Shown one piece after another: positions 25,240 to 34,061 of a stretch of DNA of 64,000 nucleotides. The translations under genes were made by a program, and so were the position numbers. Below the pieces are notes generated by a model. It saw only the letters and a program-made list of their open reading frames with translations, ran no database searches and was not told where the DNA came from. The stretch is from positions 1-64,000 of the forward strand of contig CBFGTV010000004.1 in NCBI GenBank assembly GCA_965652145.1, in the 5' to 3' direction. Numbering within the stretch: the stretch's first letter is position 1; every line of letters starts with the position of its first letter. The DNA is from CBFGTV01 sp965652145 (lineage in GTDB: Bacteria > Bacillota > Clostridia > Peptostreptococcales > Natronincolaceae).

Positions 25240-26505
25240 TTGAATCGATTTTTTGAAGTGGTAGAGAAATATCTAATGCCTCCAATGACAAAGCTTTCTG
25301 AGCAAAGACACCTAAGGGCCATTCGGGATGGAATCATTTCCACCATGGCTTTGATTATTATTGGCAGCTTCTTTATGGTAATTGCCTTTCCACCTATTCC
25401 AGCCCTGGCTGAAAAGGTAAGCCCCCATGTAGGAAAAATATTAATTCCCTTCAGACTGACTGTAGGCCTGATGGCTTTGTATGCCTCCTATGGTATTGGC
25501 TATAGCCTGGCTAAATCCTATAAGCTAGACGGAGTATCAGGGGGAGTATTGTCTCTTGCGGCCTTCATATTAACCATGGTTCCTGAAAATATAGAGGGCC
25601 ATGGGTTTATGCTTCCCATGGCCAATACAGGGGGAGCCGGCATGTTTGTAGCAATTATTATGGCGATTTTTGCAGTTGAGGTTTTGAGGTTTTTGCAGAA
25701 ACGGAAAATTATGTTTAAGATGCCCCAAGGGGTACCCGATTCAGTGGCCAGATCCTTTGAGGCCTTGATTCCTGCCACAGTGATTATTACAATTATTTGG
25801 GTTGTAAGGCATATGCTGGGCTTTGATATTCAAAGCTTTATTATGACCCTTTTTGCCCCCCTGGTCAGGGCAGGGAATTCACCATTGGGCATATTAATAC
25901 CGATCATTCTGATTACCCTTTTATGGTCTGCCGGTATCCATGGAGTTTCTGTGGTGGGGGCTGTGGCCAGACCCATTTGGTTAACTCTTTTTGATCAAAA
26001 CCTACAGGCTGTGGCCAATGGAGCGGCCATTCCCAATATTGCACCTGAGCCATTTTTTCAGTGGTTTATATGGATTGGAGGTTCGGGAGCAACCCTATCA
26101 CTGGTGTTTTTAATGCTGTTTTCACGGTCTGCCTATCTAAAAAAGATCGGCAGGGCATCCTTAATACCAGGTATTTGTAATATTAATGAGCCAGTTATTT
26201 TTGGCGCTCCGATTATGCTTAATCCCATTTTGGCCATTCCCTTTATTATAGGCCCCATCTTAACAGGGCTACTAACCTATGGAGCTATGGCCCTGAATCT
26301 GGTGACTCGACCCTATATACAGCCTCCTTGGACCCTGCCGGCCCCCATTGGAGCCTATTTGGCCACAGGAGGAGATTGGAAGGCGCCGGTATTGGTTTTA
26401 ATTAATATCATCATTACCATGGTAATCTATTATCCATTCTTTAAATCCTATGAAAAGAAAATGCTGATTGAGGAAAGGAATGAAACTGTTAAAATAGGTT
26501 CATAG
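25240..26505 (+). CDS. PTS lactose/cellobiose-type EIIC permease
   Basis: A 421-residue membrane permease with about ten helices, translocating and phosphorylating a disaccharide. Family segments are YLMPPMTKLSEQRHLRAIRD at the N-terminus, AGIHGVSVVGA, and the substrate loop GICNINEPVIFGAPI followed by PPWTLPAPIGAYLATGGDW. The start is TTG at 25240 after AAGGGGG. The preceding EIIB and the following EIIA (26648) complete the enzyme II. A hairpin at 26517 separates IIC from IIA. Confidence 0.93.
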   Translation: MNRFFEVVEKYLMPPMTKLSEQRHLRAIRDGIISTMALIIIGSFFMVIAFPPIPALAEKVSPHVGKILIPFRLTVGLMALYASYGIGYSLAKSYKLDGVSGGVLSLAAFILTMVPENIEGHGFMLPMANTGGAGMFVAIIMAIFAVEVLRFLQKRKIMFKMPQGVPDSVARSFEALIPATVIITIIWVVRHMLGFDIQSFIMTLFAPLVRAGNSPLGILIPIILITLLWSAGIHGVSVVGAVARPIWLTLFDQNLQAVANGAAIPNIAPEPFFQWFIWIGGSGATLSLVFLMLFSRSAYLKKIGRASLIPGICNINEPVIFGAPIMLNPILAIPFIIGPILTGLLTYGAMALNLVTRPYIQPPWTLPAPIGAYLATGGDWKAPVLVLINIIITMVIYYPFFKSYEKKMLIEERNETVKIGS

Positions 26506-26516
26506 CCATACCCAGG

Positions 26517-26542
26517 GAAGCACCAGCTGATACTGGTGCTTC
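26517..26542 (+). terminator. Hairpin between PTS IIC and IIA genes
   Basis: Perfect 10-bp stem GAAGCACCAG/CTGGTGCTTC, 6-nt loop, and only a short AT-rich tail. It may lower read-through into IIA-nagB-nagA or protect the upstream mRNA. Confidence 0.55.
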
Positions 26543-26647
26543 ATTCTAATGGGAGGCAGCCTTAGCTTTCTGAAAAAACATGATATTGAGATAAGGAGAC
26601 CACTTTGATAGAATGGGTAGGGGAAGCAAAAAAAGGGGGATTGGGAG

Positions 26648-26971
26648 ATGGTTAATGAGGAGGTCATTTTTGAAATTATTTTACATGGTGGTAATGCTAG
26701 GGCAGATGCCTATGAGGCTTTAAAGGCGGCTCAAGAAGGAGACTTTGAAAGGGCAAAAACACTTTTGAAACGGTCAGAGAAGGAAATTGGCATTGCTCAC
26801 CGGGCCCAAAGTGAATTGATTCAACAGGAGGCCAAGGGACCGGGTACTACCATGACCATGTTAATGGTTCATGCCCAGGATCACCTAATGACAGCCATTG
26901 CAGAGAAGGGTTTGATTGAAAATATGATTGATTTATATCAACGGATTAACCGGCTGGAACAAAAGGTGTAA
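26648..26971 (+). CDS. PTS lactose/cellobiose-type EIIA
   Basis: A 107-residue all-helical trimeric EIIA. The phosphorylated histidine lies in MLMVHAQDHLMTA. The family N-terminus FEIILHGGNARADAYEALKA and the helix IGIAHRAQSELIQQE are present. It receives phosphate from HPr and hands it to the EIIB at 24916. GGGGGATTGGGAG precedes the ATG. About 70 bp upstream of nagB. Confidence 0.92.
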   Translation: MVNEEVIFEIILHGGNARADAYEALKAAQEGDFERAKTLLKRSEKEIGIAHRAQSELIQQEAKGPGTTMTMLMVHAQDHLMTAIAEKGLIENMIDLYQRINRLEQKV

Positions 26972-27042
26972 TGCAAGGGGGATTAGACTTAACAAATCAT
27001 ATAATGATTTTAAAATAAACACAGGAAAAGGATGGGATGAGG

Positions 27043-27771
27043 ATGAGAATCTACATTGAAGAAAACTATGAGAAGATGAGTAAAAAGGCGGCCTTAATTG
27101 TAGCCAGTCAAATTATTTTGAATCCTAAGAGTGTTCTTGGCCTGGCTACGGGCACCACCACCATCGGTATGTATCAGGAGCTGGTGGAAATGTACCAAAG
27201 GGGAGAGCTTGATTTCTCAGAGGTAACCACCTTTAATTTGGATGAATACTATGGCCTGGGCCAGGATAATCAGCAAAGCTATTACGCATACATGATTGAA
27301 AATTTGTTCCGACATATTAATGTGTCGAGGGAACATATTCATATACCCAATGGAATGGCTGCCAATGTTGTTCAGGAGTGCTTGGCCTATGAAGAAAAAA
27401 TAAGGATGGCCGGAGGAATTGATTTGCAGGTTTTGGGAATTGGGGCCAATGGTCATATCGGCTTTAATGAACCGGCGGATAAGCTCAACGTCAGAACCCA
27501 CCTGGTGGATCTTTCAGAAAAGACTATTCAAGACAACAGCCGATTCTTTGATACTCCTGATCAGGTTCCAAGACAGGCCCTTTCTGTGGGGATAGCCACA
27601 ATTATGAAGGCTAAGCAAATTGTTCTATTGGCCAGCGGGAAAAACAAGGCAGAGGCCATCAGGGAAATGACCAGCGGCTATGTCAATACCCAGGTACCTG
27701 CCTCAATTTTACAGACCCACTCCAATGTAAGCCTCATTATTGATGAAGAAGCGGCTTCATTAATTAAATAG
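27043..27771 (+). CDS. nagB: Glucosamine-6-phosphate deaminase NagB
   Basis: A 242-residue enzyme converting glucosamine-6-phosphate to fructose-6-phosphate and ammonia. Motifs are LGLATGTTTIGMYQEL (phosphate loop), FNLDEYYGL (catalytic Asp), and LGIGANGHIGFNEPAD (catalytic His/Glu region). The length equals the usual short Gram-positive form without the allosteric C-terminal extension. ATG 27043 fits the family N-terminus MRIYIEENYEKMSKKAA; an ATG two codons earlier (27037) is the alternative. Confidence 0.96.
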   Translation: MRIYIEENYEKMSKKAALIVASQIILNPKSVLGLATGTTTIGMYQELVEMYQRGELDFSEVTTFNLDEYYGLGQDNQQSYYAYMIENLFRHINVSREHIHIPNGMAANVVQECLAYEEKIRMAGGIDLQVLGIGANGHIGFNEPADKLNVRTHLVDLSEKTIQDNSRFFDTPDQVPRQALSVGIATIMKAKQIVLLASGKNKAEAIREMTSGYVNTQVPASILQTHSNVSLIIDEEAASLIK

Positions 27772-27835
27772 GGGTCTTAAGGAGAACGGAATCTTCATTT
27801 GAAGTCTTAAAATGGTCTGTAGGGAGGGAAATAAC

Positions 27836-28981
27836 ATGATTGCGATCAAAAATGGAAAGATTATATTGGAGGATGGAATTGTTGACAATCAAGTACTGCT
27901 GTTTAATGAAAAGGTTGTTGACTTGATTGATTATAAGGAGCTAAAAAGCTATGGGCCTTGGCAGGTGGTTGATGCGGGGGGGCAATATGTCTCTCCCGGC
28001 TTTATTGATATTCACCTGCATGGTTCCGGGGGCTGCGATACCATGGACGGTAGCCTGGAAGCCCTGCAAACCATCAGTGAAACCATCATTAGAAATGGAA
28101 CAACAGGCTTTTTACCCACCACCATGACCATGGAACTGGAATTAATTCATAGGGCTTTAGCTGTAATTAGGGAGGCCATGAACACAGAGATGAGGGGGGC
28201 CCAGGTACTGGGGGCCCATATGGAGGGCCCCTTTATTAACAAAGCCTATAAGGGGGCCCAAAATCCAGGGCATATCATTTCACCAAATAAAGACTATCTA
28301 CAGGATTACTTGGATGTGATCAGGGTGATCACCCTGGCTCCCGAAGTGGAGGGAGGAAGAAGGTTTTTAGAGGAAATGAGCCAAAATCCAGAAATTATTC
28401 TGTCGATTGGTCATAGTAAAGCCACCTATACAGAAGCGATGGAGGCTATTGAAAAGGGAATTCGTCATGCCACTCATCTTTTTAACGCCATGACCCCCCT
28501 ACACCATCGAGATCCTGGTGTGGTTGGGGCTGTCTTTAATAGTCAGATCACCTGCGAGCTAATTGCCGATCAAATCCATGTACATCCTGACCTGTTCAGA
28601 CTGATTTACCAAATTAAGGGGAAAGAAAATCTAATCTTAATAACTGATGCCATACGGGCCGGTTGTATGAAGGATGGCATCTATGACTTAGGCGGTCAGG
28701 AGGTTACCGTTAGAGAGGGAAGTGCCAGGCTAGCCGACGGCAGCCTAGCCGGCAGTTTATTGACCTTAAATCAGGCAGTAAGGAATTTTGCCCAGGCAAC
28801 GGAACTTCCCCTTCATGAGGTGATCCGGTTGGTATCCTTAAATCCCGCCAGGCTTATTGGCCTTTCCGATCAAAAAGGCTCAATTAAGAAGGGAAAGGAT
28901 GCAGACCTGATTATATTCAATGATAAGATAGAAATTAATAGGGTTTTTGTAGGCGGAGTTGAAAGATTTTCGTTAAACTAG
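27836..28981 (+). CDS. nagA: N-acetylglucosamine-6-phosphate deacetylase NagA
   Basis: A 381-residue amidohydrolase removing acetate from GlcNAc-6-phosphate, the step before NagB. Metal and substrate motifs are present: DIHLHGSGG, AHMEGPFIN, SIGHSKATY, HATHLFNAMTPLHHRDPG and LITDAIRAGC. ATG 27836 follows GGGAGGGA; the upstream extension from 27812 lacks a site. It closes the amino-sugar island and is followed by a strong terminator. nagB before nagA is the reverse of the common order. Confidence 0.96.
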   Translation: MIAIKNGKIILEDGIVDNQVLLFNEKVVDLIDYKELKSYGPWQVVDAGGQYVSPGFIDIHLHGSGGCDTMDGSLEALQTISETIIRNGTTGFLPTTMTMELELIHRALAVIREAMNTEMRGAQVLGAHMEGPFINKAYKGAQNPGHIISPNKDYLQDYLDVIRVITLAPEVEGGRRFLEEMSQNPEIILSIGHSKATYTEAMEAIEKGIRHATHLFNAMTPLHHRDPGVVGAVFNSQITCELIADQIHVHPDLFRLIYQIKGKENLILITDAIRAGCMKDGIYDLGGQEVTVREGSARLADGSLAGSLLTLNQAVRNFAQATELPLHEVIRLVSLNPARLIGLSDQKGSIKKGKDADLIIFNDKIEINRVFVGGVERFSLN

Positions 28982-28987
28982 ATCTTC

Positions 28988-29031
28988 AAGGGTCACTGGA
29001 TAAAATTTATGCCGGTGGCCCTTTATCTTTT
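28988..29031 (+). terminator. Intrinsic terminator after nagA
   Basis: A 12-bp stem with two wobbles (28988-28999 with 29012-29023), 12-nt loop and tail TATCTTTT. Confidence 0.85.
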
Positions 29032-29119
29032 GGCAAACAGTAATTTACATCCTATATAATCTTTGGTAGCATGTATATATGAGAAATGTAAGCAATAATA
29101 AATGACGGAGGAAATGAAT

Positions 29120-29722
29120 ATGAAAATATATTTAACAAGACACGGAGAAACGGAATGGAATCAAGCTAAAAAAATGCAGGGATGGAAAAATTCTAATCTG
29201 ACAGAAAAGGGGATTAACAATGCCAGGAGGCTTGGTGAGCATCTGAAGGAAGTTCACTTTGATCACATTTATAGCAGTCCCCTGGAAAGAACCCTAGAAA
29301 CGGCCAAATATATACGAGGCTCTCGACCAATGGAAATTGAAGTGATAGAGGAACTGAAGGAAATGGGCTTTGGTGTTTGGGAAGGAATGGAGCGTTCTGT
29401 GATTGAGGAGAAGTACCCGGAGGAATACGATCATTTTTGGAATCATCCGGAACAATATACCCCCATAAACGGCGAGACCTTTGAATCGCTGTTTCAGCGG
29501 GTTAAAAAGGGCCTGAATAAGATTGTAGACAGAGGCGGAGACCAAGTATTGGTAGTGGCCCATGCCGTTGTCATTAAGGCAGTGTTTACTATTGTAAAGG
29601 AGCTTCCCCTGGAGGAATTCTGGCATCCCCCTTATATGCATGATACATGCTTATCGATTATTGAAGCGGCAAATGATGATTTGAGGTTTATATTAGAGGC
29701 CGATATATCTCATTTAGATTAA
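29120..29722 (+). CDS. Histidine phosphatase family protein (phosphoglycerate mutase-like)
   Basis: A 200-residue phosphatase of branch 1. The catalytic loop YLTRHGETEWNQ carries the phosphohistidine, IYSSPLERTLETA carries the second Arg, and VVAHAVVIKAV carries the second His. The acid/base Glu is in ELKEMGFGVWEG. The length and the GFGVWEG motif are like CobC/PhoE-type phosphatases, but no cobalamin genes are adjacent, so the substrate is open. ATG 29120 follows GGAGG; an upstream in-frame ATG at 29102 precedes that site. Confidence 0.9.
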   Translation: MKIYLTRHGETEWNQAKKMQGWKNSNLTEKGINNARRLGEHLKEVHFDHIYSSPLERTLETAKYIRGSRPMEIEVIEELKEMGFGVWEGMERSVIEEKYPEEYDHFWNHPEQYTPINGETFESLFQRVKKGLNKIVDRGGDQVLVVAHAVVIKAVFTIVKELPLEEFWHPPYMHDTCLSIIEAANDDLRFILEADISHLD

Positions 29723-29749
29723 CTACTCTACTATCTGGGAGGGATCCAT

Positions 29750-30346
29750 TTGATCATCTGGATTAATGGAGCCTTTGGAGCAGGAAAAACCCAAAGCGCC
29801 TATGGGCTCCATAAAAGATTACCCAATTCTTGTGTTTTTGACCCTGAAAATGCCGGCTTTTATCTACGCAAAAATCTTCCATCCAAAATCCAGGAAGGAG
29901 ATTTTCAAAATTATAGAATGTGGCGGGAAATCAACTATAAAATGCTAAGCTATATTGAGTCCCAATATGATGGTGTTGTCATTGTTCCCATGACACTGGT
30001 TAATCCTCAATATTTTAGTGAAATAGTAGGAAATTTAAGACAAAATGGTATTCCAGTCCATCACTTTACCCTTGCCGCCTCAAGGGAAACCCTTTTGAAA
30101 AGATTGAGAAGCAGGGGGGAAGGGGGCAATTCCTGGGCCGCCAAACAGATCGACCGATGCATAGAAGGACTTTCCGATGAACGGTTTAAGCAGCATATTA
30201 AAACCGACGATATGACCCTTAATGAGGTAATAGAAGAAATTGCCGCCCAATCGGGGCTAAAGCTGCTGCCAGATACCAGGGGGCCTATAGGAAGGCTGTA
30301 CGATCGAATTAGCACCCAAATCAGACATATTCGTTTTTTTAACTGA
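29750..30346 (+). CDS. TmrB-like P-loop ATP-binding protein
   Basis: A 198-residue P-loop protein. Walker A is INGAFGAGKT near the start; a kinase-like layout follows with FDPENAGFYLR, WREINYKML and the LID-like ETLLKRLRSRGEGG. This resembles TmrB of Bacillus, an ATP-binding protein conferring tunicamycin resistance, and related AAA-type kinases. The TTG start at 29750 lies six bp after GGGAGGG. It sits 27 bp after the histidine phosphatase gene, so they may share a transcript. Whether it gives tunicamycin tolerance is untested. Confidence 0.75.
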   Translation: MIIWINGAFGAGKTQSAYGLHKRLPNSCVFDPENAGFYLRKNLPSKIQEGDFQNYRMWREINYKMLSYIESQYDGVVIVPMTLVNPQYFSEIVGNLRQNGIPVHHFTLAASRETLLKRLRSRGEGGNSWAAKQIDRCIEGLSDERFKQHIKTDDMTLNEVIEEIAAQSGLKLLPDTRGPIGRLYDRISTQIRHIRFFN

Positions 30347-30449
30347 AGGTAAGCTAGAAAGGTTCTTTGAAAAAGATAAGGGTTTTTAAAAAAAGTGAGG
30401 TTTCCCAAGGGGACAAATATTAATTAATAAGAATGGAGTGTAAGCAAGC

Positions 30450-30956
30450 ATGATTGTAGAAAAGGCCATCGAAGAAATGAAGTCTGTTTTTAAAGAGATT
30501 CCCTATGGTATAGATCACACCCTCAAGGTTCTGGAAAATGCAAGGCTAATTATGGCTGATGAATTAATTGATCAAGATCAGAGGCAGATCGTTGAATTAG
30601 CGGCGGTGCTCCATGATATTGGTGCTGTTGAAGCGCAGCGAAAATATGGTTCCCTTGAAGGAAAATTTCAGGAGCAGGAGGGGCCTGGGGTGGCTAGGGA
30701 AATTTTGAATAAAATAGCATGTCCTCGGCGCCACTGGGAGCGAATCTGCTTTATTATTGGTCATCATCATACCCCAGCCAAAATTGACGGTATTGATTTT
30801 CAAATATTATGGGAGGCTGATTTGCTGGAAAACCTAGCTGCTATGGATCTATACCAGGAGCAGGAGAAAATAAAGGAAATCATAGACAACAGCTTTCAAA
30901 CCCAAAGGGGGACCTTACTTGCCAAGGAGCGGCTTCTGGTGAATTCGAATAAATGA
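30450..30956 (+). CDS. HD domain phosphohydrolase
   Basis: A 168-residue metal-dependent phosphohydrolase. The HD pattern is visible: the first His in GIDHTLKVLENA, HD in LAAVLHDIGAVEA, then IIGHHHTPAKIDGIDF and the last Asp in LWEADLLENLA. The family splits phosphate esters of nucleotides or sugars; the substrate cannot be told. It is followed 12 bp later by the glycosylase gene. Confidence 0.88.
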   Translation: MIVEKAIEEMKSVFKEIPYGIDHTLKVLENARLIMADELIDQDQRQIVELAAVLHDIGAVEAQRKYGSLEGKFQEQEGPGVAREILNKIACPRRHWERICFIIGHHHTPAKIDGIDFQILWEADLLENLAAMDLYQEQEKIKEIIDNSFQTQRGTLLAKERLLVNSNK

Positions 30957-30968
30957 GGGAAGGGTGGT

Positions 30969-31472
30969 ATGATTGTGACAAACATTCAAGGTCTTTCTCC
31001 CATTATCGGTGAAGGGGCCAGGGTGCTTATTTTGGGCTCCATGCCAAGCGCTGAATCCCTGCGATTAAATCAATATTATGGAAATCGTCGAAATCATTTC
31101 TGGTCAATCATCTATTCTCTTTTCGATTTACCCCTGGAGAAAAGCTATGAAAAGCGTATTCAGTTCATTAAAGATAAGGAAATTGCCCTTTGGGATGTCA
31201 TTCATTCCTGTGAAAGGGTAGGCAGCTTGGATTCCAATATTAAAAATGCCATACCCAATGATTTTAAGCAGCTATTGACGAATAGAGGCATTAAGGCAGT
31301 ATTTTTTAATGGAACAAAGGCTAAGCAGGTTTTTTTTAAGCACTTTAATCAAGACATGTTTCCAGGGATTCATTTTTTTCTGCTTCCCTCCTCTAGCCCC
31401 GTACCCGGAAAAAACATCAAGTCCCTTCAGGAAAAAATAGAAATTTGGAGACAAATTAGAAATTATGTATAG
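30969..31472 (+). CDS. DNA-deoxyinosine (hypoxanthine) glycosylase, UDG family 6
   Basis: A 167-residue base-excision repair glycosylase removing deaminated adenine. It has the UDG-fold motif 1 ILGSMPSAESLRLNQYYGN followed by NHFWSIIYSLF. The middle contains ALWDVIHSCERVGSLDSNIK, where family 6 uses Asn/Ser residues, and motif 2 is FFLLPSSSPVPGKN. Length and motifs fit the hypoxanthine-DNA glycosylase subfamily rather than Mug. The stop overlaps the region before the acetyltransferase. Confidence 0.88.
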   Translation: MIVTNIQGLSPIIGEGARVLILGSMPSAESLRLNQYYGNRRNHFWSIIYSLFDLPLEKSYEKRIQFIKDKEIALWDVIHSCERVGSLDSNIKNAIPNDFKQLLTNRGIKAVFFNGTKAKQVFFKHFNQDMFPGIHFFLLPSSSPVPGKNIKSLQEKIEIWRQIRNYV

Positions 31473-31506
31473 TCAAAACTTAAAGACCAGTAAGGAGGGC
31501 GTTAAA

Positions 31507-32049
31507 ATGTATACAGGAAACAGAGTAAGGCTAAGGGAATATAGAAAGGAGGATGCCCAAAGGGCTAAGTCTTACATTAATGATCCCGAGGTGAAAAGGC
31601 TTTTGGATAGCAGCGTGCCTTCTTTGAAAACCCTTCATGATGAGGAAAGATGGATTGCAGATATTTCTGAAAGCAAAGATCAATATCATTTTGCCATTGA
31701 AACCCTGGCAGAGGAAAAATATATTGGGGGCTGCGGCATCAATAGCATTGACTGGAAAAACAGTGTGGCCCTGGTGGGAATTTTTATTGGTGATAGAAAC
31801 TATTGGGGAAAGGGCTATGGCACCGATGCCATGGGCATATTAGTCAGGTTTATTTTTGAACAGATGAACCTGCATAAAATTAAGCTCACTGTATTTTCCT
31901 TTAATGAAAGGGCGATTAAAAGCTACGAAAAGCTAGGCTTTCAAAGGGAAGGTGCGTTAAGGCAGGAGCTTTTTCGAGATGGTCAATACCATGATATTCA
32001 TATTATGGGTCTTTTAAGGGAGGAATATTACCAGGGAAAGGGTATTTAA
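31507..32049 (+). CDS. GNAT family N-acetyltransferase (RimJ/RimL type)
   Basis: A 180-residue acetyltransferase. The N-terminus VRLREYRKEDAQRAKSYIND is typical of the RimJ/RimL/SpeG group. The acetyl-CoA loop is RNYWGKGYGTDAMGILVRFI and the C-terminal motif AIKSYEKLGFQREGALRQ. ATG 31507 follows AAGGAGGG; the frame extends upstream into the glycosylase gene without a site. The substrate (a protein N-terminus, polyamine or antibiotic) is unknown. Confidence 0.9.
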   Translation: MYTGNRVRLREYRKEDAQRAKSYINDPEVKRLLDSSVPSLKTLHDEERWIADISESKDQYHFAIETLAEEKYIGGCGINSIDWKNSVALVGIFIGDRNYWGKGYGTDAMGILVRFIFEQMNLHKIKLTVFSFNERAIKSYEKLGFQREGALRQELFRDGQYHDIHIMGLLREEYYQGKGI

Positions 32050-32145
32050 AAGGTGCGCCATGATCTTATAATGATTTGCCTAGATAGAGCCTATGTCCTT
32101 TGATATAATAAAACTATTATAATTTTTGAAAAGGAGTCGCTGTCT

Positions 32146-32778
32146 ATGGAGCTGAATTATTTATTCATTACAATGGTCATTGGCTACGGCTTTGGCTGTC
32201 TACAATTCTCATACCTTCTTGGGAAGGCCTTAAAGGGAATTGACATTCGGCTTTTGGGCAATGGTAATGCCGGGGCATCCAATACCGTAATTGTTTTAGG
32301 CTGGAGGTTTGGTGTAATTGTAGGGTTATTGGATATTCTAAAGGCTGTGGCTTCATTAATGGTCATCAAAGGAATGTTTTATCCTATCACATCTCTACGA
32401 GGCCTTTCCTTTCTGTTATTTCTCAATGGGCTATTTGTCATAATAGGTCACAATTATCCCTTTTATATGGGCTTTAAGGGAGGTAAGGGTACAGCATCCC
32501 TAATTGGCATGCTGTTGATTCTTGATTATCGAATGGCTTTATTGGGGCTCTTAACCATTCTGGTGGTGACAGCATTAACAGATTATATTGCCCTGGGTAC
32601 CATCTGCCTGGTACTGATGGTGGTGGCCCTAAGCATCTATTTTCGTTATAGTACGGGAAGCATTGGGATTGCCTCGGCCATTGCTGCCATGAGCATTTAT
32701 AAGCACCTGCCCAACATAGAAAGAATAAAAAAGGGCCGTGAAACAGGGTTAAGGGGTTCCTTGAAGAAAAAACTATAA
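32146..32778 (+). CDS. plsY: Acyl-phosphate:glycerol-3-phosphate acyltransferase PlsY-like
   Basis: A 210-residue membrane enzyme with about five helices, transferring acyl groups from acyl-phosphate to glycerol-3-phosphate, the first step of phospholipid synthesis. The three loop motifs are recognisable: RLLGNGNAGASNT (normally GSGNxGATN), GHNYPFYMGFKGGKGTA, and the late GRETGLRGSLKK. The first motif departs slightly (Asn for Ser, Ser for Thr). This could therefore be a divergent paralogue rather than the only PlsY. Confidence 0.88.
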   Translation: MELNYLFITMVIGYGFGCLQFSYLLGKALKGIDIRLLGNGNAGASNTVIVLGWRFGVIVGLLDILKAVASLMVIKGMFYPITSLRGLSFLLFLNGLFVIIGHNYPFYMGFKGGKGTASLIGMLLILDYRMALLGLLTILVVTALTDYIALGTICLVLMVVALSIYFRYSTGSIGIASAIAAMSIYKHLPNIERIKKGRETGLRGSLKKKL

Positions 32779-32793
32779 AAGGAGAAATATACT

Positions 32794-33240
32794 GTGCTAT
32801 GGCATATAAAGACCTTTAAAGAATTAACCTTGGAAGAACTATATAAAATTATTCAGCAGCGCATTAATGTTTTTGTTGTGGAACAAAATTGCCCCTATCC
32901 TGAGTGTGATGGTAAAGACTTAACGGCCTATCATCTCTATGCTACAGAGCAGGGGGAAATAGCAGCCTATGTCAGAATTTTACCTCCAGGGGTATCCTAT
33001 CAGGAGGCCTCCATCGGAAGGGTAATTGTTCATCGGGATTATAGAAGGGGCGGCCTGGGGCTGAAACTGATGAAAAGGGCAATGGACTTTGTAACCCTTG
33101 AAATGAAGGAATCAGCCATTAGAATCTCTGCCCAGGCTCATCTTCAGGGCTTTTATGGTCAGCTTGGCTTTAAGCCAGCTTCAGAAATATATCAAGAGGA
33201 TGGTATTCCCCATATTGAAATGGTTTTTATTAACGGCTAA
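32794..33240 (+). CDS. elaA: GNAT acetyltransferase, ElaA type
   Basis: A 148-residue acetyltransferase. LYKIIQQRINVFVVEQNCPY followed by ECDGKD and YHLYA is the ElaA signature, then VRILPPGVSYQEASIGRVIV and the CoA loop HRDYRRGGLGLKLMKRAM. GTG start at 32794 after AAAGGAG. ElaA proteins are widespread but their acceptor is not established. It starts 15 bp after plsY, so probably the same transcript. Confidence 0.9.
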   Translation: MLWHIKTFKELTLEELYKIIQQRINVFVVEQNCPYPECDGKDLTAYHLYATEQGEIAAYVRILPPGVSYQEASIGRVIVHRDYRRGGLGLKLMKRAMDFVTLEMKESAIRISAQAHLQGFYGQLGFKPASEIYQEDGIPHIEMVFING

Positions 33241-33260
33241 GGAGAGGGGGGGTTATACAT

Positions 33261-33479
33261 ATGAGTGATAGGTTATATGGAATTCAATATACGCTTTTAT
33301 TGATTATACTGGGTATACTGGCCTTTTCTACTGGCGAAATTGTTACCTTTACTATGCTGGGCTTTGTTATTCTAATATTAACTAATATCTTTAATGTATT
33401 AAAGGACATCAGCAGACAATTGTCGCTTTTGGACATCAAAAAGGAGCCAATGGAATGTACCCGAAAGGAAGAGGAATAA
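33261..33479 (+). CDS. Small two-helix membrane protein
   Basis: A 72-residue protein with one or two transmembrane segments (residues ~8-45: QYTLLLIILGILAFSTG, then FTMLGFVILILTNIFNVL) and a charged C-terminal tail (KKEPMECTRKEEE). ATG at 33261 is preceded by GGAGAGGGGG. Family not recognised. It starts 20 bp after elaA. Confidence 0.65.
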   Translation: MSDRLYGIQYTLLLIILGILAFSTGEIVTFTMLGFVILILTNIFNVLKDISRQLSLLDIKKEPMECTRKEEE

Positions 33480-33678
33480 AGGGAATGTTGTGCTGATAAG
33501 TCTAATATTTTTTGATTCCTTAGTCATAATACCTATGTTATGGCCGATGGTCTGAAGGATGATCTTCAGAAGGTTGATTTAGGTATAGTATTGGGAAATT
33601 TACTCAATGATCAGGGAATTTGTTGGGTTTTATGTATATTGGGTAAGATATTAAGACAAAAGCAAATGGAGGAAGACG
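33480..33678 (+). other. Intergenic stretch with a doubtful 49-codon ORF
   Basis: An open frame ATG 33540 to TAA 33687-33689 has protein-like composition (MADGLKDDLQKVDLGIVLGN...), and the frame is open a further eight codons upstream. There is no ribosome binding site, and it runs into the VOC gene start. It may be a remnant; no function can be given. Confidence 0.25.
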
Positions 33679-34038
33679 ATGGATATTAAGCTAAAGCGTA
33701 TTGATACAGTTTTTTTGAGGGTGCAAAATTTAGAAAAATCCGTTAAATGGTATACAGATGTTTTAGGTTTGAAGCTTCGATGGGAGGATTTAACGAATCG
33801 ATATGCCGCCTTTGATGTAGGTGAAACAGCCCTGACCCTTTATGAGACACCAGGAACGGCCATTATACCTAATAATGATCATTTATTTAATTTCTTTGTT
33901 GAGGATATTGAACATACCCATGCCCTACTAATGGAATCAGGGGTCGATATAGGGCCTTTGGAGGATGGCGGTGGAGGCTTGAAATGGTGTTTTTTTAAGG
34001 ATATTGATGGTAATCGGCTAGATTTATGCTCTTTCTAA
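33679..34038 (+). CDS. VOC (glyoxalase/bleomycin resistance) family protein
   Basis: A 119-residue vicinal-oxygen-chelate protein: two beta-alpha-beta-beta-beta modules with VFLRVQNLEKSVKWYTDVLGLK in the first half, and HLFNFFVEDIEHTHALLMES, then FFKDIDGNRLDL, in the second. Such proteins bind a divalent metal and act as isomerases, dioxygenases or binding proteins; the substrate is not predictable. GGAGGAAG precedes ATG 33679. Confidence 0.88.
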   Translation: MDIKLKRIDTVFLRVQNLEKSVKWYTDVLGLKLRWEDLTNRYAAFDVGETALTLYETPGTAIIPNNDHLFNFFVEDIEHTHALLMESGVDIGPLEDGGGGLKWCFFKDIDGNRLDLCSF

Positions 34039-34061
34039 TAAGGAAGAAAGGATGATAAAAT

